Assembly: GCA_008921705.1 (NCBI GenBank)
Contig: VFFE01007193.1
Location: 770,493-834,492 of the forward strand
Length of the DNA stretch: 64,000 nt
Source of the DNA: Burhinus oedicnemus
Taxonomy: Eukaryota; Chordata; Aves; Charadriiformes; Burhinidae
Direction: 5' to 3'
Part shown: piece after piece, positions 1 through 19,585 of the stretch
Layout: each line of letters begins with the position of its first letter
Position numbering within the stretch: the stretch's first letter is position 1
Notes under the pieces: model-generated
The model's input: the letters and a program-made list of their open reading frames with translations, nothing else
Told to the model about the DNA's origin: nothing
Database searches by the model: none
Translations under genes and position numbers: made by a program

Positions 1-5411
<5,411 letters not shown>

Positions 5412-8400
5412 ATCAGACAGGTTGGCAGGCAGAAATGATGAGACGTCTGAAATCAGAGGCTACCCAAACTGCAAAGCTGGACAGAAGATAAAGGCCTCAG
5501 ATTCTTCCAACTGCAGAAAGAAAATAAACGAGAGGTTAAAATCTCAAGATACTATAAAAATACTTAAGTTAATCATTAAAAGCTGCTGAGAAGGAGAGGC
5601 TGGAGCCCAGCCACAGGCCTGGGATCATTTGTCAGAGCTTGAAAACAATTTGTCTGCTCTCCCTCACACAAGACGGGACCACTTGGCCCTGCGAGCAAAA
5701 GTAACACATCCCCCCTTGCAACTTGCAGTATGTAGTTTCCAACTTATGGTTGCAAAGATAACTTTCCAAAAGGGAAGAAACACAATATGCTCAATATCTG
5801 CGGACAGACTCCTTCCTTTCAGCTCCAGAGTGCCATCAGCTGCAATCTCTCCCCCACCCAGGAAGAAGTCTTGTGCCATCCCATGTAACCAAAATACTTC
5901 ATTCACTTGAGGTTGCACAACTATCACCGCTTGCAGTGCACTAATAAATGATGCTGTAAACAGAGCTGACAGATCAACAAGGTCACCCGTGCAACATAAA
6001 TTAAGTACTTTCTGAAGTTTCAACTTCTAGAAACACCAATTTTCATTTAAATCAGAACTTCAGGATTTATTTGCAATTCTTGAAAGGATCTCAGCAGACT
6101 GATTTTAATCACTCACATACACTGCAAACAGCTTCAAAACCACTGATTTTTGACTCCCAGTTGTTCCTGTGCTTAATTTTTATTAAAATTCAGCCAACAG
6201 TTCCAACTCAGCTTCAACTTAATCCCCAAATTATTTTATTTTCAAGTAATCCAGCCATTTTATTTAATATATACAATAAAATTACAAAGATTTTGAAGTT
6301 TAGTATTGGGCAGAGCAGCATTTCAATCTGTTCTACACTAGGAATAAACTGAAGCCTTTCATGTGCTCATGCACAAAGGTCTGTGTGGCTATGTTGATTC
6401 ATTCTGTGGAAATGAAAAAAAAACAACCCCAAACTGATCCACCACTACTCCGTCTTTTCTGTCCCCTGGAAAATGCAGGTACTAACCAAAGCATTTAGGT
6501 ACAAAACAAGGCTGGTAAGCCCAAGAGCAGGTTTCTGGAGGACAGCAGAGAAATCTAGACACTGCATCAGAGCAATACATTAACAGCTCTGACAGCATTT
6601 CAACTCATTCACCCATACCGTTTTCCCCACAAAGTAAAAATTTAAATGTATCCAACTTAAAGCAGCATCAGGACCAAAACATCCCAAGAGCATAAAATTG
6701 CTGAAGTCTGAAAATCACTCTAGGAATTTACACAGCACAACATTTTCCCCCAATTACCACATTTTCTGAAGGCCTTTGCTACTCGTGCCCTCCTGCACAG
6801 ACATCTCATCCCATCATCTCACACCAGATACTTTCTACATAAAATCCAGTGCCCACTTGAAAGTGATCAAGACTTACAGAGCAGGCAGCCACTGGGTCTC
6901 TTAGTTTAAAAGCTTGGTATTGTCTCTGAGCTTACCTACAGAAATAAGCAGCACCACACTGTACAATGCAATTAAGTCTTAGCACAGACAATAGCATTCT
7001 TTTTCTCCAGAAGATGTAGGACATTTATAGTGATAAGATGTACCCACACTAATTAGACTATGAGGAAAAGTACATCCCCCAACTAGCAGTGAGACAAAAA
7101 GGGACATCGGGAAGACCTCATAGAAGCCAGTCATTATAAACCATTCAGGGATTAAATGGCTTGAGGATGCTTGGAAGACTTCAAGACAAACACAAGCAGC
7201 CAGGAGAGCTCTGCTGGGATGGGGCACCAGTTTTGGTCACAACTTTCTACAGTCAAGACGTTAAATCCGACTGTCCAAAAGACAGTGGCATCTGTGTTGG
7301 ATTATGATGCTTTATCCAAACATGAAAGAAAAATTCTGCTGCAACAGTCTAAAGATACTTCTTTGCATTCTGCTTGTCTAAAGGATTTAGTAAGCACCTC
7401 CGCTTCTTCCTCCTTACAATGTGATTTTAGCAAATGTTAAGTTTTACCGCTATTGAGATTAGTCAAAATAACTCAAAAGAAAGTTATTGTAGGTCAAAGA
7501 CTGTAATTTCTGAATATTTAAGACAACAGTAACTTCCTACAATTTCATACCAAAGTATTGTCCTGCCTCAAATAAGTCGCACCTTTGCGCCTCTCGAATC
7601 TTTCACCACAAGTGAAAGCTGACACACTTCTAAACATTTAGATGTAAGAATCTCTTTGTCAGCTTTCAAAATAACTTACAAGGAAGGAAGCGGTATCGGA
7701 GCACAAATAAGTATTGTTTGGTGCATAGCATATGGCAGAGACTACACAGCCCTGTTGACAGAAAGGCACTCAATCAGCGGGCAATGCTATAACCTATGTG
7801 AATATAAAGTATTTATTTGCTATGCTGATGTTATCCCTTCACAGAAAACAGGCAACTGCCAGATTGCAGGAGGAAGCAAGAGCCCCATTAATCAGAAAGA
7901 CCTAGAAATCTGCTCAGAGCAGTTAGCTTAGGCTATCAGGACACGTCACACCAGAAGAAAATTCTAGAAGCAAAACTCTGCTCAGTCAGCAGTGTCCTGT
8001 CATTTACTGGAGGCCTGCAGCACTTCATTCTGCTGCAAAGACCACAGCAAGAACCACTGGCTACAATGATGGTGGAGGACCTGGGGGACACAGGTCTGAT
8101 GTCCTCCATCACGTCACACAACTGGACCAGCAGCTGGTTCTGCAGAAATGGAGGCAGAAACACAGGCAAGGTCTCTTGCCAGCGTGGACTAAGCCTCCTC
8201 GGGTGGTATGGACCTTGACAGCGTGGGTTATTTTTTGACCTACTGACACACAAACGATGTTGAAGGCAGGTCCAGGTAGAGGGGGTTGCAGTAATCCAGC
8301 CCCAAGGTTAGAAAGGGACACGGCACTGGTCCAAAGTCCACAACAGAGGTGTGACTGAGGCCTCAGCCCAATAAAGGAGGGACGAGGCACTTCAGTCAGG

Positions 8401-9480
8401 CGTTAAGCTAACGGAAGAATATGAAGCATTACTAAAAAAAAAAATTCTATTCCTGGACAAAACATTAGTCCTCTAACAAAATATATTTTCAGACGATTAG
8501 GCAGCAATCATCTAAGACCTCAAACCATTTATGTGGCATGACTCAGACACTTAGAAAATAGATGTATATTCCAAAAACATACTCAGACATTAACAGAGCA
8601 TGTAAGTTTACTAGGACACTTTGAGTACAGTGAAATTTATTAGATTTCAAAGTTCAGTTACTGTGGTTTTGTTTCTCCTCATTCCATGTGCTTCTGGCAG
8701 GAGATGCACTGGCTAATTTGCTCTGCTCGATACTCCTTGTGTAGGAATTAACTGAAACTATATATGTCTAAGATGACTTAGCAATTTTAATTTTTAAGCA
8801 CAACTCTGTATGAATAAAGAACACATGACCGCTCCACCTCATCCAGCTTAGCAAGATCAGTTTCAGCATGGGAAAAAATAAAAAAAAGAAAAATCAATCA
8901 CATTATCTAAAGATAGATCAAATTTCACAGTGGATACTTTTTGTCACGTAGCTCTAGCCTAGCACAAGCTGTATGTTGTAACAGACTGCTCAGAGAAGGG
9001 CTTTTTCAGGAAATCATCGACTATAGCTTCTAAGAATGGCACACAATGCCTATTTATGAAGGTAGGTATTATTGTCTACTGTTCTTTATACAGGAAGAGG
9101 AGAGAGTCTGCACAGATAATTTGGTTTTAAAGTGAAGTTCTGCACATACACAAACTTACCCAGCCTGAAAGCTTCTCACTCTCTCTACTCAAAACCGCTA
9201 CAGAATTTGTATATATTTTGCTTTCACTGCCCCTAGAGAGGGATAATTTTGCAGTGGATCCAAGCTCTGAAAGAAAGGACCGACACAAATAGGGATAAAT
9301 AATGAGGATAGGTGCGGTCATGCAAACATCAGTTTAGCTTGCAGTTTTAAGGCAGGAAATCTACAGTATGAGCAGTGATTACACCTAGACGAGTGTCCTG
9401 AGCTTGTTATAAAGGATGAGTTCTATTTCTGCAGAATCCAAACAGAACATGTAATTTATTAATTCCTGCATTAATGTCAG

Positions 9481-9640
9481 AATCATAGAATAATTTATAT
9501 TAGGAGAGACTGCTAAAAGTAATCTAGTCAAAGTAGATCTAACTAGATCAGGTTACCATGTCCAGTGTAGTCTTGAGCATCTCCAAAACCCTCAATGCAT
9601 CTCTGAAAATTTTAATTTCTCTGGTGGAGAAGTGCTTAAC
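9481..9640 (-). mobile_element. Old CR1 LINE 3'-end fragment
   Basis: Begins with aatcatagaataa, the reverse complement of the CR1 terminal octamer. It continues through diverged blocks resembling the CR1 3'UTR (ccatgtccag, cttgagcatctccaa, ttctctgg, gtgcttaacta). The many mismatches point to an old insertion in CSNK2A1 intron 1. The right end is approximate. Confidence 0.65.
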
Positions 9641-11324
9641 TAGGAAACATAACAGCGAGCTTTCAGGCAATATACCAGAGGTCGCAGAGAGAGGAAGACA
9701 AAGCTTCCAGTTACTGTCTGACACACACTGTTCAATGCTAAGGCTTGCCAGTGCAAGGACAGAAAACAGCTCTTCTGTTTAGCACTTGTGGTGACACCCT
9801 TGGGAAGACATCACTGAACAGCGCTCACACGGTAGCTACACCAAATGAGGACCAGGCAGAAGTTTCAGTGCTTGGTTTTCCTACCTAGGCCTGCCCTTAA
9901 AAATGCCATTTAAGCATTAGCAAACTGCCAATTAGCTAATCTCTTACACAGCATCCTTACCAAGGGCACCCCACAGGACCCTGTTCATCCTGTGTACAAA
10001 AAAAAAAATATCACAAGAACACAGCCAAATACAGCACTGCATGTACTACCGATAATTACTCCGTAGGAGTGCCCGAGAGCCCCAGTCAAGATACAGACAC
10101 AACTGCGCCGCCACCATATAGGATTTTTTTTAATTGGAAGGTCTATTAATTAAAAGAGATCAGTTCTTAAAAGTTCAAATTATTCTAACAGTAGCCTATT
10201 GTCTCAGCAGCTTGGTAAGCTAGACTTTTTGTGCCCGAAGTTGAATAAAATGGTGAAAAGCCTCTCAACGTTTACTTCTAATTTGATTTTTTTAAAACAT
10301 TTTAATTTAAACCACTGTTACTACCCCCCTCCTTTTTAAAAAGGGATTTTATCATCCTTACAATGCACGCTAAAGCCAATGGCAACCCCCACCCCCTTGG
10401 AGGACTTGATTTCTTGCGAAGTATCTGTACTTACAGCACCTATACCCAATTAGTATAGGAATTTCCTACGCCCTTTGTCCTTCCAGATGTATCCACTTAC
10501 AGCAAGTAGCAACAAAACACAGCTAAGAAATCTATGCAAATTAGTTTGAGAAACACACCTACTTAGCCTCTTGTAAAACTGACCTCTTTTTTTTTCCCCA
10601 GTCAAGAATAACTGAGATATTGGAATTTTTTTCTTTTTTCCCCTCCTTTTAAATGGAAATGTTTTTGGCATAGAGCTTCTCTCAAGCATACAGTTACTCA
10701 GAACCTTAAACCTAAGAAGTTGCACCAGTATGACGCAGCACACATACAGACTCCCAGTGAGATGGAAGTCAGCAGCTTCCCAGAAGACTGGTGTCCCGAG
10801 GAACTTGTAAGTGCTATCCAAGTGATGACCTTTGTGGATAAGGTCTGAGTATAAATAATGTACCCAAGAACACGAGCACTGCTTGACACCAGCCCCCCTG
10901 TGGATTGCTGCTAACAGCACAACTTGCCCTCAGCGTGAGCAGTACATCGCCACGTAGTTCCAAGTTCACCCAGAGCAGAGTGAACCCAGTGAACTACGTT
11001 CAACACCCCATAACCATGACCATTACCCATGACCCACCTGAACTCAGATTCAGTTAGCAGAGAGCAGTTCTAAAGGAGCAAGATAGAAACCAAATTGCAC
11101 CACGCCAAACTCAAAAGAGCGTTTCGTCACTTTATCAGTTCTAGATACCGTCCCAGACAACCTCATCTTCATCTCAAAGAGAAAGCGAGATGCACAGATT
11201 GGTCAAACAGGTCTAGATACTTTCCCCTCACTTCTACTTTCCCCATGTAAGCTCATTACCAACTGCGATTGTGACACACTAAGACTGTAAACAGGCTAAG
11301 ACAGATAGCAGCCAGTTCATTTTG

Positions 11325-11346
11325 AAAAAAAAAAAAAAAAAAAAAA
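11325..11346 (+). repeat. Poly(A) run of 22 bases
   Basis: Uninterrupted A run followed by gaaaag. It may be a microsatellite or the tail of an unrecognised retroposon; no parent element can be named. Confidence 0.8.
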
Positions 11347-11839
11347 GAAAAGCTCTCCGCCAACTGAGAAGAGCAGAATTACAGCAAGTAGCCTGGAATC
11401 AAAAGGCTATTCCTTCCTTTTATCCACAGCTGCAAGTGAGGCATTACCTTTCACAGTAAATGGCTCAAACCCAACATGTGAAATCATAAGTGTATAGTGT
11501 GCTTTATTAGTGAGAGGAAGCATTACAATTATCAATTAAAATTGATTATGATTTCCTTCACATAGCCCATTTATCCCTTGCCTGTCAGCCTCCAAGGGAA
11601 GGAGCACTCGCTTCTAGTTTGGAGAATATCTAGTACTGGATAGACACCCCTGAAATTAAAAGATCAAGACATGCTTAAATACTCTAGTACAGCCTACTGG
11701 CAGACAACATTAATGAAAACCCAGCTTATGCTTAAAAGAAGAAATAATAGTAACCAACTTTATAAAAAATATGTTCTATCTCACAAAGTAATCTGATTTG
11801 TGTATTTTCATGATGATGGAACTGCAGCAATATGAGTAT

Positions 11840-11894
11840 GGAACAGATGACCTCCAGAAGTCCCTTGCAACCTATATTTTTCTATGGTTTTATA
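11840..11894 (+). mobile_element. Short CR1 LINE 3'-end fragment
   Basis: The string gatgacctccagaagtccct, then gcaacctatat and a tctatggttttat tail, follows the CR1 3' end in plus orientation. Only the terminal ~55 bases are recognisable. Confidence 0.55.
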
Positions 11895-14800
11895 GCTAAA
11901 ATAGAAACAAGCCTTGATTAACAAGACCGACATTTTACATCCTTTCCTGAAGACCATTTACCTACTAAAGGGACAACATCAATAGAAAAGCAGATTTAAA
12001 AATCTAATTGAGTTTTAAAAAAAAGCTTAGATTTGAAATCAAACTTTTCTCTGGTTATTTTTTTGGCACAGCATAGTCTGCTCTAACTACATTTTTCCAC
12101 CAAAATTATTTTCCAGATTTCTTTTAAATAGCTGGTTGTATCCAGCTGTGGAAAAATAACAAATCGTAATATATAACGACCTCAAATATTCTCTTAAAAA
12201 AGAAAGGGGAACAGTTGTGATTTAATTCAAAATAAGACATGACCAGTCAGTAGGGAAAACAGTTGACAGGTTTAGTTAAACTGGAAGAAACATCTTGGAG
12301 TAATTCTGTGACAGCAACGTCGTAAAACTTAGACTGGTTCTTCCTTCATTGGCTTCACTGATTCCCCCTGAAGTCCTCACAATTTCTGGCAATGAAGAAG
12401 TCATCCCTTATAATGAGGATCACAATCTATACAGAATTCACAGGACTGACCATGAAACGGTTTTACTGTAACTCCATATTTTTTATGATAACCTCCACAG
12501 TCTTGGGGAAAACTTAACTCCCCCACTTCACAAATGTAGAAAGTGGTGTCTATCATGTCTGACACTCTCCAGGTTGCCCTGGCAGTATCACTGCTGCCCA
12601 CATGCTCTCCTAGCAGAAGTTCTGCCACAGTTAGTCTTCATTTTTGTTCAGACCTGTAACAGCTAAATTTTAGTGGAGCTTACACAGACCCTCTACGAGT
12701 CTCCAGTATCTCAGCCTAGTGGGACAAGCGTCCTTTGCTAAACTCCAGTGTTGGCAACAGCATGTGTACCTGGAGCAGAACAGCTGGGATTTTCTCCAGC
12801 AGCAGGAAGCTGCCAGTGACGGGACCGCTCCTCACTCCATCTCCTAAGGGATTTTATACAGAACAGTCAACTTTGAAAGCTATTCTCTTCCCACTTCTCC
12901 CCAAAAATCATGGACTCTCCCTCATATTTTCAGAGCTAAGATAGTCCGCAGCACACTGAGCAAAGGGAAAGCTTTTCCTAACACAAAAATGCCAAGACTG
13001 ATCTTGGGTGAGGCTGTGTAGCTGCAGTGGGCAGCGACACCAGCAAGACACCCAAGCCCCGGCAGCGGAGTGCAAGTTCTGCTGCCTTCCCATGCCTGCG
13101 GCTTCTCCTGCCACCATTCCTGGCCTCCCACAAATCACAGCAGATATCCTTACTGCCAGCACTGAAGACTCCTGACACAATCAAATAAAAATCGCTACAA
13201 ACTTAACCAGAAATTGCCAAACTAACTTGTCAGCACACACATACCAAACAAACACCGATGACAATACTCTTCTGCTGGCATCTCCTCCCCACCCCAACAG
13301 TTCAGGCTGAGCAGGGAGTGCAGGAAAGGTGCCGGAGCTTTTTTTGAGGAACATCTCTTTAGGTCTGACCATGCCAAAGCAAGAGCACTTGCAAGAACTT
13401 CAATGTGAAGTGACTCTTTTTCTTCTAAGACTCTTAGTAAAACCAAAGTTCCTACTGTTGGAGCTTTGGACAGGCTTTTTCAATAAATCAATTACCAAAA
13501 CTACTGTTTCTGAGATCCCGGCAACACCCAGTAACTCTTCCTGAAGGCTCACAAAGGGGAATGTTTCAGCACCACCACAGGCTCTTCACAGCTGACATCA
13601 GGTCAACTGGCAGCATCCTCTGGAAAGTTCTACCTTCCTAATTACTGCTAAGTGACACAGTTGTTTTCCTCATTAATTAGTATGCACAGAGTACTGACAG
13701 GCCTGTTGCTCAGCTGATTTGACTCCTGTGGCTCATGTACAGAGAGTGATTTAGCTAGAACTCAAGACAACTGAACTGTACCTACCATCTGTAAAAGTTT
13801 TATATTTTTAATTGATCTAATCATGCAGTTCCTAGAAGCAGGAACCATTACCAAAGCCAAAGGATAAACCAGTGTACATGGCATGTGACTACTTCTTCAG
13901 GAAATCCCCGTGATCAGCTGTTCCCATCGAGCAGGCAATGCACCGCAAACCATCTTCACAGTTCAGCTGGCATCCAGAAGGCTCAGCAAGAGACACCAGG
14001 TGCAACCCCCTGCTAGAAAGTAGAATTTCTGACATAATTCTCTAAAAACTCATCATTTTTAACACAAGACGAACTAACTACAACCTTTCCAAAAATCAAA
14101 TGGAAAAAACCAGCCCTTGAACTCCAGAAATCAGTATCTATTATGCACTAGGTACACTAACACAAGACACTGAGTGCTGGGTTTATACAGCTACAGCCAG
14201 ACAGGCAGCTCTCCCAGACACTGTAGGTATGGTGCATGTATTGACTAAGATTTTAATATTTCACACCAGTGTTTTGGAGATTAACTAAAGCATGGTGACC
14301 ACAGCATTCATCACTCAGTGTAACCCAGCAGGGACATGAATGCTGAACCCACCCTCGCTATGCCAAACAAACCGACGCCACTGTTGGCCACATACAAAGA
14401 CACATTTGTCCATCTCCACAGCATTCTTCTTCACACTTTCCAATCACCCATTAAAGCCACTGCACAGCATTAAGTCATGGTTTAGGATGAGTATATATTT
14501 ATATGCCTGGTAAGATGCACGTGTTGGACATATGCCTGGATGCCACACATTCTAAAATACCAAAACCTGTAACTTTTAATTTGTAAACTCAGTTGAAACA
14601 AATCTGGATGCTGAACAACTGCCTCAATGAGAAAAAACCCCTCCTTTTCCTTCTGGAGTACAATCAAAATGCTGCTCAATCTGCAGAAGGCAAGGCTGGA
14701 ATTTAACAGCACACTGGTAGCAGAGAAATCTGTGACAAAACTTGTAAGAGAAGGAACATTGCAGGAGCTCTTGCTTTTCTATACTGGAAATTAATTTGTT

Positions 14801-15813
14801 GTGCGCATCCACGCTCATCCATTTTCAGAACACTAAAAATAAAGATTTACTGACAACTCATGCACACGTGTGCAAAAATATGCTGAGAAACTGCCTCCTC
14901 CGAGGGCTTTGGCAAGTACAAGGGAGAGGCACCATTTCACCTCCCTGGACATGCAGGAAGACTTTGGGGGCACTTCTTCACAACATGACGAGACCTCTCC
15001 CACTCAGTGAAAGCAAGTTCTGGCATGTAATTCTGTGTTAATACCGCAGAACATGCTGGACTCTCCCTACACTTAGCTTAATTAAAAAAACCACTACTTT
15101 ACCCTTTGGCAGTTCCAGAAGGTGCAAGGGCAGAGGCCTGCCTCTCTGCAAAAAAGGACAGAATAACTTCATTTTTCTAGGAGTGCTGTTAACACTCTAA
15201 GACATGACTATCCAATTGGCAACCTGCAGGCAAATTCCACCTTGGCCCAAAATTATTTTCCGCTTCCATCTAGTACACGTTTTATTCGCCATTCACTTTA
15301 ACTAAATTGTCATAATATAATCCAGCCATTACATTAAGCAGCTGGACAGCCTGCTTTAGAAAGTGCCTCCCTACAAACCGTAATACTCCTTAAAATTTAG
15401 AAATTGGTCATAAGAAGGGCATAGCCTAACTCTCAGAAATAAACTCTGTGGATAACTAAAATTATTGAAGTTTTAACCTCCCAAATGAGTCAGTGGTGGT
15501 ACTGTCTTGAGTCCGCAAAGAACTGCAAGATCTCCTCTTCTGCTCTTCAGCTTCCCAAAGCAGCAGCATGAAGCAGATAATAAAATCATCTGTTTGAATA
15601 AAACTGTCCAGACCTGAAAAGTCTGAACAAAGGAGCAGGTAAAACTTGTGTCAGGCTCACACTGCTGCTCCTCTACTGCTGACGCCCGAGGAACAGAAGA
15701 TATCAGTGAACCATTGATCCTATGACGACATCAACAATCCCATTTCTTATCAGTCTTTCATACCAACAGATAGGTTTGGCACTTTGATGGCAAACGAGTA
15801 CCAAAAACCAGCT

Positions 15814-15855
15814 TGTAAAAATACTCTACTTTCATGTAAAAATACTCTACTTTCA
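15814..15855 (+). repeat. Perfect 21-bp tandem duplication
   Basis: Two adjacent identical 21-base copies (15814-15834 and 15835-15855), each beginning tgtaaaaatactc, in CSNK2A1 intron 1. Being perfect in a diverged intron, the duplication is probably recent. Confidence 0.9.
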
Positions 15856-18800
15856 GCAACAGCACTAACGCCAGTTCAGAAAGCAGCTTTTCTAGGCCCA
15901 AAGGAAAACTCCTTTTCTCCAATTAGGTTCTGCAAGTTCCACGAAAGTCAGCTCTTGGAAGCCCCTGGAAGGAGATATTCAAGCTCAGAAAAATTATTCA
16001 AGAGTTGTCTTCCAACCAGAACCAGATAATGTTTGTAGCCAGACTGAGTCACAGCAGCCCTTCCTGATCTTAAAATCTGTGGGGTTTATTCTCTCAAGAC
16101 CCTTACAGGACAATAAAATCTAAGATGGCATCAATCTCACCCAGATAGTTTATAAAACAGATACCTTAATGTAAGCAATTCAATAATGGAGGAACAGTGG
16201 AGGTGACAGGTCTGGTAACCCAGAAATAAATCCCTGCCTCCTCAGAAATGTGACACGAAATTAATCACACCACCACAATGTCACCCATTTGCTTCTCCTG
16301 TCTTCCTTTCCTTTATTCCTCAGAGGACATGAGGAAAGACAAAAAGAGAAAATTAGTTCTGTAAGGAAAAAATGCAGAAAAGGAATTCAAGTATAAGGAT
16401 ACCCACCATTTAATAAAATTGGGAAAAGTTATGTCCCTGTTCCTTTTATCACATTAGAAACACAGTTCCTTTTTCTACAACTCCACAAGTCTATAACCAC
16501 CTTTTGACACTCTGTCTTCCCAAGATTCCTACCACAAACCCATTTCATGTCTACGTACCTAACCTGCAATACTTGAAAAAGCCCCAAACATTAAAGTCTC
16601 CCTGTGCCTCACCTTCAGGAAACAATATATTACCAAGTCTTTCCCCAGTAATCCCCCCCCAACAGGTTTGCATCTTCATTCTCAAGTTTCATCAGCTTTT
16701 TTCAAGTAAATGAGTAACATTAACTGTCCCTGCACAAAACTAAACTCCACTTAATTTCATGAAACATTCCATGATCCGATTTCCTCCGCATTTGCTAGAA
16801 CCTACCAGCAATTTTACTGTCATTCTTCCAAAGAGCCATAATCCCAACAGAACCCATCTCTCCTCAATCCATGAACCCAGGTGCCCCACCAAACCCAGAG
16901 AACACATTCTGAATCTCCCACTTGGAAGTCTCTGCTTTCTCCTCCAGCATCTGACTCTCTCACCACATTTTTCCATACTCTCTGATTTATCCCCACCACA
17001 GCATATTATCCAGCTATTCAGCTACATTAGCTTCCACTCCTTTGCTATAGCCAAGGCCAAGATGGTGTTACCTTCCTCAACCCCATTTCAACTCCTCATG
17101 GGCAGCAATTGACTCGGATAGTTCACTGGTCTGAACTGCAGGACATGTACACTGAACTCTCTGCTACCACCCACACCGGGAACTAGAAGACAGTGAGGTT
17201 TCACTAGCAATGCATAAATAATAGAAATTATATTACCAGGTAACAGAGAAAGGTGAAAAAAAGGAAATCACTCTCCATTGCCAAGATGAAAGGAAAGGAT
17301 CACTGCCTACCACCAAAGATCTACATACTTCATTCTCAATACATTCTCTTTACAATAAAACCTCCTCTGCCAGGAGGTATGTGAAGAGCCCCAAGACACA
17401 GGCAGATCCTCTCCTGAGGGCGGAAAGCAGACTGCCCTGTACATGGGATCAGACACTCTTCTGCCGATGGGAGCCGCATCCTATTCCAGTTTTCTTTTTC
17501 CAGTTACAGACACAGTGTGTGTCTCCACGGAGGACGTACCATTGTTGGTATGTTTTACCCAGGCACAGCATCATGCTGTAAGAACTGGAACAATACCCTA
17601 GTCCTAGTTTTAGGACTAGTTAAGGAACTGCTCAAGCTTCACACTTTCCCCAAATCCTGCCTAAAGTCTTCCCAAGCTCAGTCTCCCCTTTCCTAGTACA
17701 AGCTTCACCCTTTTCTACATCATGCTGACACAAACAACGCAAAAGACGAGTGACTTCTCTGCACCTACCTATGCTATACCTGGAATCCATACTGGCAGAG
17801 TCACATCCAACACCCAGGTTGATTGACAAACTCTGTTTGAGCCTAAATATTTTCAGCAACTATTATGTTTTTGAAAAGAGAGAGCGTTCGAAGAACAGAC
17901 TAAAATTGCTAGCTGCCCCCAAGCAGAAACGCTGCTGTCTCCGCATGCTTCTCTCTAAAAAGATGATGTTGCCCCCAGTCACCTCTGAAGGGTGCTGACC
18001 CTCAGATGCAGAATGAGCTGCTCTTCCTGAGCACTTCATTGGGCACACTGAGAACAGAGCTTGCAGGAGCCAGCTGAGTGCATGGGGAGCACACAGCACA
18101 GCCACCTCCAGAGATGTACGCAGCACAGTTTTGCAGCCTGGTATCAATGGTCAGTGCGAGAGCAGCTCTCCAAGACCCCAACCCAGTGGCAGGTTTGAAC
18201 AGCAGAAACCCTGTGCCACTGCGGACCTCCCTCACAGGGCTCAGTACGAGCATGAAGGACTGAAACACTGAACAACACGGGCTCAGGATCCATAAATTTA
18301 GCTTGCAGAAGTGAGGCACATGCCCTCATGAGTCTCTGCATAGATCAACCACTGCTATCAGCAGAAAATATACCAATGACTGAGTGTTTACAATCCGAAC
18401 TTTATTGGTTGTACCCAAAGCCCTTAGTAAGAAAGAATAAAGTAATCTGACAAACAACGCTCGTGGGATTTCATAATCTTATCTGCCCTTTCGTTTACAA
18501 AGCATATTTTACCAGCAGCCACACAGTGCATTGCTCCAAGGCACAATTAACTAAATTACAGCAGGGGTGAGACTGACCACCACTGCTTTCAGAAGAGGAG
18601 AGCGACTGGTGGGGAGATCTGTGAAAACCACTTTCCCCTCCACCCAGAAAGGCCCAGAACAGAGTCCCTGCGCGGCTGGGGGTGGGAGCAAACAGAAACA
18701 GGCCTCTCCTTACCCCTCCGCACACCTCGCATCCCCCTTTTTGGGCAGGGCGGGGAAAAGGCAAGACAGAGCCTTTTAGGTAAATAATACCTACACCGCC

Positions 18801-19285
18801 TAAACGTGCGAACCCGGAGAGCTGGGGGGAGGGGAAGGCTACCCTTCCGTGGGGCCCTGCCCTTCCTGCGCGGCTGGGGGCAGCAGGCGGCCCTAGAGCT
18901 GGTCGCAGGCCAGGCTGAGGGCAGCCGAGGCGGCTCCCCCGCCGCGCCCTGCCCTGCTCCCCCCCCGGGAACACGCAGGCCCCCTCCGCGGGCAGGAGGC
19001 GACGAGCTCTGCCCTCCCCGCCGCGCCAGGCCCGCCCGTTCCCCCCCGCCGCCGCCGCCGCCGCCCATTCCCCCTCAGCGGCACGGGACCGGGCTCCCCG
19101 CCGCGGGCCAGCTCTCCTGAGGGGCGGCCCCGGCCCCTCAGCCCACACCGTGCTCGCAGCAGAGCGGGGGAGGCGGGTGGGGTGTCGCGGGAGACACGGT
19201 GGCGCCTCCCCCCCATCGCCCCCTCCGTCCGCCCTCGCCGCAGGGCCCCACGAGGAGCGCTGGAGCCGCCGCGGCCCACCGGTAC

Positions 19286-19345
19286 CTGCCGCGGCCGCCC
19301 GCTCGCCGCCCGCCCGCCGGCCGCACACAGACAATATGGCGGAGG
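19286..19345 (-). other. CSNK2A1: Candidate CSNK2A1 non-coding exon 1
   Basis: On the minus strand, GC-rich sequence after the YY1-like element ends at CGGCAG followed by GTACCG at 19285, a usable donor that could splice to the exon 2 acceptor at 5511. The 5' end is a guess and no cDNA was available. Confidence 0.3.
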
Positions 19346-19585
19346 CACAAGGCTCGGCCGCCAGCCGCAGGGACCAGAGCGAGGCGCGCCGGAAGCGGAA
19401 ATCCCGCCGCCCGCCGGCGCGCGACGTGCTGCGGGGGTGGGGCGCGCATGCGCAGGAGAGGAGGAAGCGCGGCGCGGGGGCTTGTGGGGGCTGTAGTCCA
19501 CGGCGGGGCGGGCGACGGCTCTGGCGGCGCGGGGAGGTCTGGGCCTCGGGCCTTATCCCCGCTCCGTGCCCCCGGGCCGCCCCGT

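Larger units (their letters stand above)
5511..18680 (-). other. CSNK2A1: CSNK2A1 intron 1: long AT-rich intron, no supported gene
   Basis: About 13 kb between the first coding exon and the CpG island. Base composition is AT-rich and open frames are short. I see only CR1 remnants (9481 and 11840), a 22-A run at 11325-11346, a perfect 21-bp tandem duplication at 15814-15855 and an imperfect hairpin at 8071-8110. The longest open frames (156 codons at 10450-10920 and 75 codons at 12401-12628, both minus) resemble no family I know. Confidence 0.7.

Noticed and set aside
10450..10920. 156-codon minus-strand frame in CSNK2A1 intron 1
   Set aside because: Starts at GTG rather than ATG, has no recognisable domain, and lies in an intron.
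12401..12628. 75-codon minus frame ending CEFCIDCDPHYKG
   Set aside because: The Cys pattern briefly suggested a zinc-binding pseudogene, but I could not link it to any family, and chance frames this long are expected here.
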